DNA of 20,119 nt from Piscirickettsiaceae bacterium (lineage in GTDB: Bacteria; Pseudomonadota; Gammaproteobacteria; Nitrosococcales; Methylophagaceae). Every line of letters begins with the position of its first letter. The first letter of the stretch is position 1. The stretch lies in contig DAOUSV010000009.1 in assembly GCA_030627065.1 (NCBI GenBank), forward strand, positions 1-20,119, in the 5' to 3' direction. The position numbers and the translations under genes are program-made. Under the pieces are notes generated by a model. The model was not told the DNA's origin and did no database searches. It was given only the letters and a program-made list of their open reading frames with translations. Below, one piece after another: positions 16,661 through 20,119 of this stretch.

Positions 16661-17824
16661 TTATTTGATACCGGCGGCATCGCGTAAGGTGTCAGCTAAA
16701 TCAGTATTTTCCCATGTGAAATCAGGCTCTTCACGACCAAAATGACCATAAGCCGCAGTGGCTTGATAAATAGGTCGAATAAGATCAAGCATTTTAACTA
16801 GGCCGACAGGGCGTAAATCAAAGTGCTCACGCACTAAGGATTCAAGTTTATCTTGGGCAATTTTTCCAGTACCAAATGTTTCAATGGTGATCGATGTTGG
16901 CTCTGCTACTCCAATGGCATAAGACACTTGAATTTCACAGCGGTCAGCCAAGCCAGCGGCTACAATATTCTTCGCAACATAACGACCCGCATAAGCAGCA
17001 CTACGATCTACCTTTGATGGGTCCTTACCTGAGAAAGCACCACCACCATGGCGTGCCATACCGCCATAGGTATCAACAATGATCTTACGACCGGTTAAAC
17101 CACAGTCACCGACAGGGCCGCCAATAATAAATTGGCCAGTCGGATTAATATGAAATTGTGTTTTTTTAGTGATCCATTCAGAAGGTAGTGTTGGCCAAAT
17201 AATTAGCTCCATCACTGCTTCTTGTAAATCTTTTAATGATACTTCGGGATTATGCTGGGTTGATAATACAACCGCATCAATCCCAACAGGTTTACCGTCT
17301 TCATAAACAAAGCTCACTTGGCTTTTTGCATCAGGACGCAACCAAGGCAAAGTACCACTTTTACGAATATCAGCTTGTCGTTTTACCAAGCGATGAGCAT
17401 AAGTAATGGGGGCAGGCATTAATACATCAGTTTCATTGCTGGCATAACCAAACATTAAACCTTGATCGCCGGCACCTTGTTCTTCGGGCGATGCACGGTC
17501 AACACCTTGAGCAATATCAGCAGATTGTTTGCCAATTAAAGACATCACCGCACAGGTTTCACCATCAAAACCGACATCAGAACTGTTATAACCAATATCG
17601 GTGATTGTTTTACGAACAACAGCTTCTAAATCTACCCATGCTTCCGTGGTGATTTCACCGGCAACAATCGCAGCGCCTGTTTTGACCATGGTTTCGCAGG
17701 CAACGCGGGCATTTGGGTCTTGACGAAGAATCTCATCCAAAATAGCATCGGAGATTTGGTCGGCTACTTTATCAGGATGACCTTCTGATACCGACTCGGA
17801 GGTGAAAATATAATTACTACTCAT
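16661..17824 (-). CDS. metK: S-adenosylmethionine synthetase
   Basis: MetK makes S-adenosylmethionine from methionine and ATP, releasing phosphate and pyrophosphate. The 387 residues are typical. Key motifs are [16 protein letters not shown] near the N-terminus (ATP and metal binding), [12 protein letters not shown] (about 117-128) and the glycine-rich [19 protein letters not shown] loop (about 259-277). The enzyme is a cytoplasmic tetramer. A ribosome site AAGGA lies nine bases before the ATG. It is the first gene of the metK-ahcY-metF unit and follows an SAH riboswitch, so SAM synthesis is probably raised when SAH builds up. Confidence 0.98.
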   Translation of the reverse strand: MSSNYIFTSESVSEGHPDKVADQISDAILDEILRQDPNARVACETMVKTGAAIVAGEITTEAWVDLEAVVRKTITDIGYNSSDVGFDGETCAVMSLIGKQSADIAQGVDRASPEEQGAGDQGLMFGYASNETDVLMPAPITYAHRLVKRQADIRKSGTLPWLRPDAKSQVSFVYEDGKPVGIDAVVLSTQHNPEVSLKDLQEAVMELIIWPTLPSEWITKKTQFHINPTGQFIIGGPVGDCGLTGRKIIVDTYGGMARHGGGAFSGKDPSKVDRSAAYAGRYVAKNIVAAGLADRCEIQVSYAIGVAEPTSITIETFGTGKIAQDKLESLVREHFDLRPVGLVKMLDLIRPIYQATAAYGHFGREEPDFTWENTDLADTLRDAAGIK

Positions 17825-17854
17825 TAGCCAAATTCCTTATCACATTAGTAATGA

Positions 17855-17912
17855 CAGGTAGAGGAAGCAGGCTTAATTGCAGACATGCAACGCCCATTAC
17901 CTCAGTTACCTG
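17855..17912 (-). promoter_or_regulatory. Putative expression platform hairpin of the SAH riboswitch
   Basis: Between the aptamer and metK the RNA can form one long interrupted hairpin. CAGGTA and GAGG pair with CCTC and TACCTG at the base. GGC then pairs with GCC, and TTGCA pairs with TGCAA around a TGTC loop. No U-tract follows, so control is more likely at translation than at termination. A TTCCT inside its 3' side (17862-17866) is complementary to the AGGAA of the metK ribosome site (17833-17837), a possible anti-Shine-Dalgarno. This is a hand fold and the mechanism is inference. Confidence 0.5.
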
Positions 17913-17920
17913 ATTAATAA

Positions 17921-17990
17921 TGAACGCCGTTAAATAGTGAAGTTGAATAAGCCTAGCAGGGAAACCCCGTCGCAGCGTTCCTTATTCAAC
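17921..17990 (-). ncRNA. S-adenosylhomocysteine (SAH) riboswitch aptamer
   Basis: The minus-strand RNA matches the SAH aptamer architecture. P1 is ten perfect pairs, GTTGAATAAG (17981-17990) with CTTATTCAAC (17942-17951). The core GAACGCTGCGA follows, then a small CGGGG/CCCTG hairpin, then TAGG before the P1 3' strand. After a short linker, AACGGCGTTCA (17921-17931) closes the pseudoknot: GGCGTTC pairs with GAACGCT. Compared with the Ralstonia solanacearum SAH riboswitch as I recall it (GAGCGCTGC, AGGCTC, AACGGCGCTC), the core is conserved and the pseudoknot changes are compensatory. SAH riboswitches turn genes on when SAH is bound. The downstream metK-ahcY-metF genes strongly support the call. 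Confidence 0.93.
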
Positions 17991-17998
17991 AAGTTGCT

Positions 17999-18004
17999 AT
18001 TTTA
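17999..18004 (-). promoter_or_regulatory. -10 box for the riboswitch-metK operon
   Basis: TAAAAT (5 of 6 to the consensus) precedes P1 of the riboswitch, so transcription would start near 17991-17993, just before the P1 stem. The -35 region is only a TTGTTT-like sequence within a T-rich tract (about 18005-18030 on this strand), which might act as an UP-like element. No terminator separates this from the ygjP-like gene upstream. Confidence 0.5.
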
Positions 18005-18036
18005 TCCTAAAAAACAAAAAAAACAAAGTTCGTGAG

Positions 18037-18735
18037 TTATAAGCTATTAATAGTGTAAGCATTGTCTTTTAGCCATAGGCGTGCAGATTTAAAAGTAGGG
18101 AGGCAATGCCCAACTAACAGCCAAAACTGAGCAGAGTGATTATGATGCTTAATATGACACAGCTCATGAGTAATAACATAATCAATAATGCTTATAGGCA
18201 TTAAAAGTAATTTCCAGTTAAATTGGATATCACCATGAACGCCACAGCTTCCCCATCGTGCTTTATATGTTTTTACAGTGATTGAGCGAGGTGTTAATTT
18301 AATGTGACGAGCTAATAGTGCGGTACGCGACTCTAAATAAAGAGTAGCTTGCTGTTTATACCAAGAAATTAAGGTTGCTCTAATCGTTGTTTTTGACACC
18401 CTATTTAAGCGCCCATGAAATTCAATGTGGTGAGCAGTCTTAATGATTGCAGGGGAACTATCGGATTGAATGAGCCGAAAGCGATAAGTGTTACCTAGAA
18501 ATAATAACTCTTCATCATTAACAAAGTGTCTTTCAGCCAGTTTTTGGTGAGATTGTTGTTCAAGCTTATTTTTAATCCATGTTGTTTTCTTGAGCACAAA
18601 CTCTTTAGCAAACGTGAGCGGTAGGCGATTAGGAATGTGAATTGAGACCACACCATCTTTTATTTTTAATGCAGATGTTTTTCGGCGACTTTTAATAATA
18701 GTAACAGTAAATCCATCACCTTGAATAGTTTGCAT
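18037..18735 (-). CDS. ygjP: YgjP-type zinc metallohydrolase (DUF45/M48-like)
   Basis: This 232-residue protein belongs to the YgjP/DUF45 family. An N-terminal beta-rich domain (about 1-110) is followed by a zinc metalloprotease-like domain. The zinc motif HELCH is at residues 190-194, and a further His at about 200 lies in NHSAQFW. The preceding ARWGSCG (about 159-165) is a family hallmark. Members resemble minimal metalloproteases. A nucleotide (UTP) pyrophosphatase activity has been proposed for the E. coli protein, so the substrate here is uncertain. The start is divergent from dusA, and both promoters would share about 40 bases. The ribosome site is weak. Confidence 0.9.
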   Translation of the reverse strand: MQTIQGDGFTVTIIKSRRKTSALKIKDGVVSIHIPNRLPLTFAKEFVLKKTTWIKNKLEQQSHQKLAERHFVNDEELLFLGNTYRFRLIQSDSSPAIIKTAHHIEFHGRLNRVSKTTIRATLISWYKQQATLYLESRTALLARHIKLTPRSITVKTYKARWGSCGVHGDIQFNWKLLLMPISIIDYVITHELCHIKHHNHSAQFWLLVGHCLPTFKSARLWLKDNAYTINSL

Positions 18736-18755
18736 ATTGTTGCTCGGCGCTTAGG

Positions 18756-18761
18756 TATAAT
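18756..18761 (+). promoter_or_regulatory. -10 box of dusA
   Basis: A perfect TATAAT ends ten bases before the dusA ATG at 18772, so transcription should start about 3-5 bases before the start codon. No good -35 hexamer is found at 16-18 bases upstream, and no TG extension is present. The same DNA read on the other strand offers TATTAT as a possible -10 for ygjP. Confidence 0.5.
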
Positions 18762-18771
18762 ACATTCCATT

Positions 18772-19782
18772 ATGACATCATCTGAATTAACACTTAAACA
18801 ATCTCATCGCCTTAGTGTCGCGCCTATGCTCGACTGGACGGATAGAGACTGCCGCTATTTTTTGCGTCTTATCTCTAAACATGGTCTGCTTTATACCGAA
18901 ATGGTGACAACCGGCGCGTTAATACATGGCAATAATCGTGAACGATTTTTGGGTCATGATGTGAGTGAATACCCTCTCGCTTTGCAGTTAGGTGGATCTG
19001 ACCCCGATGCCTTAGCAGTATGTGCCAAAATGGGTGCAGAAGCAGGATATAGTGAGATTAACTTGAATGTAGGCTGTCCGAGTGACCGCGTGCAGTCAGG
19101 TAGTTTTGGCGCTTGCTTAATGGCCGACCCACAGCTTGTTTCTGAAGGCGTGACTGCCATGCAATCTATGGTAGATATTCCGGTGACAGTGAAAACGCGA
19201 TTGGGTATTGATAAGTTAGATAGCTATGAGTTTGTCAGCGATTTTATTGCACAAGTAAGTGATGCGGGCTGTGAAATATTTATTATGCATGCTCGAAAAG
19301 CGTGGCTTGATGGTTTAAGCCCAAAAGAAAATCGTGATATTCCGCCATTGGAATATGAGCGTGTGTATCAACTTAAACAAGACTTTCCCCATCTTCATAT
19401 TGATATTAATGGCGGAATTAAAACCTTAGCTGATGCCCAACAGCATTTGAAACATATTGATGGCGTGATGATTGGGCGTGAGGCTTATCATAATCCGTAT
19501 GTGTTAGCCGAGGTCGATGGATTACTCTTTGGCGATCAACATATCATTCCTAGCCGTCATGACATTATCCAGCAGATGCTACCTTATATTGAGCAACGAA
19601 TGATACAAGGCCGGCCGGTTAAATCTATTACCAGGCATTTATTGGGTTTGTTTCAGGGGCAGCCAGGGGCAAAAGCGTGGCGACGACATTTAAGTGAAAA
19701 TGCCCATCTTGAAGGCGCAGGCATTGAAGTGATTGAAAATGCCCTAAAATTAGTTCCTGATGCCAGTGCCTTTATGAAGTAA
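18772..19782 (+). CDS. dusA: tRNA-dihydrouridine synthase A
   Basis: DusA is an FMN enzyme that reduces uridines (positions 20 and 20a) in the tRNA D-loop. With the ATG at 18772 it has 336 residues, in the family range. [16 protein letters not shown] at the N-terminus is a DusA hallmark. The catalytic cysteine is at about residue 115 in GSFGACLM, after the [10 protein letters not shown] motif. The [16 protein letters not shown] segment (about 174-189) is typical of DusA rather than DusB or DusC. An in-frame ATG at 18721 would add 17 residues, but it overlaps ygjP and lies upstream of the TATAAT. The only plus-strand gene here, it overlaps the next gene tail-to-tail. Confidence 0.96.
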   Translation: MTSSELTLKQSHRLSVAPMLDWTDRDCRYFLRLISKHGLLYTEMVTTGALIHGNNRERFLGHDVSEYPLALQLGGSDPDALAVCAKMGAEAGYSEINLNVGCPSDRVQSGSFGACLMADPQLVSEGVTAMQSMVDIPVTVKTRLGIDKLDSYEFVSDFIAQVSDAGCEIFIMHARKAWLDGLSPKENRDIPPLEYERVYQLKQDFPHLHIDINGGIKTLADAQQHLKHIDGVMIGREAYHNPYVLAEVDGLLFGDQHIIPSRHDIIQQMLPYIEQRMIQGRPVKSITRHLLGLFQGQPGAKAWRRHLSENAHLEGAGIEVIENALKLVPDASAFMK

Positions 19783-20119
19783 ATAAAGTGCAAAGCTCGT
19801 TAAGCCAATAATACAGCTAATAATGATGGCAAAGGCGATACTAATAGCAATATCAGACGTGCCCAGCATGCCATAACGAAAGGCATTGACCATATATAAG
19901 ATGGGATTAAGCAAGGATACATTCTGCCAAAACTCAGGCAGTAGGCTAATGGAATAAAACACACCACCAAGATAAGTCATTGGAGTGAGAATAAAGGTTG
20001 GTACAATTGAAATTTGATCAAAACTATTGGCATATATGGCGTTGATAAAGCCGCCTAAAGCAAACAGAGCGGAGCTCAGTACAATCATACTTAGCGTGAC
20101 CCAAACATGTTGAATTTCA
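19750..20119 (-). CDS. yadH: ABC-2 type transporter permease (YadH-like), C-terminal part
   Basis: Reading continues without a stop to the right edge, so the N-terminal half of the gene lies outside the window. The visible 122 residues hold about three hydrophobic segments. The stretches [20 protein letters not shown] and [20 protein letters not shown] are typical of the ABC-2 permease YadH, and the C-terminus ([10 protein letters not shown]) resembles the usual family ending. The partner ATPase (YadG) would be expected upstream, off the edge. The last 33 bases overlap the 3' end of dusA on the other strand. Substrate is unknown. Confidence 0.85.
   Translation of the reverse strand, partial: EIQHVWVTLSMIVLSSALFALGGFINAIYANSFDQISIVPTFILTPMTYLGGVFYSISLLPEFWQNVSLLNPILYMVNAFRYGMLGTSDIAISIAFAIIISCIIGLTSFALYLLHKGTGIRN

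Noticed and set aside
17921..17990. Considered a SAM-I or other SAM riboswitch because metK follows
   Set aside because: The core lacks SAM-I features, while the P1, GAACGCTGCGA core and AACGGCGTTC pseudoknot fit the SAH class specifically.
18008..18030. Long A-rich/T-rich tract considered as the U-tail of an intrinsic terminator for ygjP
   Set aside because: No GC-rich hairpin precedes it on the minus strand; only the weak CTATTAATAG palindrome is nearby. It fits better as an AT-rich region upstream of the metK-operon promoter.
18721..18780. 5' region of dusA considered as an occupied integration site, since dusA is a known target for integrative elements
   Set aside because: No integrase, direct repeats or foreign genes are adjacent, and ygjP lies immediately upstream. 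At most it is an unoccupied site.
19750..20119. Short ABC-2 permease considered as a truncated pseudogene
   Set aside because: The frame is open to the window edge with family-like sequence upstream of the first internal Met, so it is simply cut by the window.

Overview
This 20.1 kb window is a compact stretch of a gammaproteobacterial core chromosome, with roughly 40% G+C by eye. The Na+-translocating NADH:quinone reductase (nqr) genes, a rpoN-hpf-ptsN cluster carrying an HPr kinase, and a methyl-cycle operon under an S-adenosylhomocysteine (SAH) riboswitch suggest a marine or halotolerant gammaproteobacterium, possibly near Methylophaga/Cycloclasticus-type lineages. That placement is inference from gene content only. 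No phage, transposon, CRISPR array, tRNA or rRNA was seen. From about 18.7 kb down to base 1 every gene lies on the minus strand. Only dusA runs the other way, and no intergenic gap exceeds about 215 bases.

Layout, read in the direction of transcription (right to left). The right edge holds a partial ABC-2 permease (yadH-like), tail-to-tail with plus-strand dusA. A ygjP-type metalloprotein gene is divergent from dusA. Next comes a promoter and an SAH riboswitch leading metK-ahcY-metF, so SAM synthesis, SAH breakdown and methyl-folate supply form one unit. Directly behind metF are the permease and ATPase of a tungstate-type ABC importer (tupBC) without a binding protein. Then come rpoN, preceded by a sigma-54-like -24/-12 element, and hpf, ptsN, a short hprK, a mannose-family EIIA, HPr and enzyme I. 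This is a complete regulatory phosphorelay with no sugar permease and no rapZ. mgtE (Mg2+ channel), aroC (chorismate synthase) and an MFS transporter follow, and the left end is nqrA-nqrB-nqrC with the first codons of nqrD.

The most interesting signals are in RNA. The SAH riboswitch is clear from its 10-bp P1 stem and its pseudoknot. A repeated GGCGTT just downstream suggests how it could switch. nqrA has a roughly 60-nt foldable leader starting right after a TATAAT box and lacks a normal Shine-Dalgarno site, which makes it a candidate cis-regulatory RNA for the sodium pump. dusA appears to be transcribed nearly leaderless. The protein-coding content is otherwise ordinary, and I found no clearly new multi-gene defence or mobile system.
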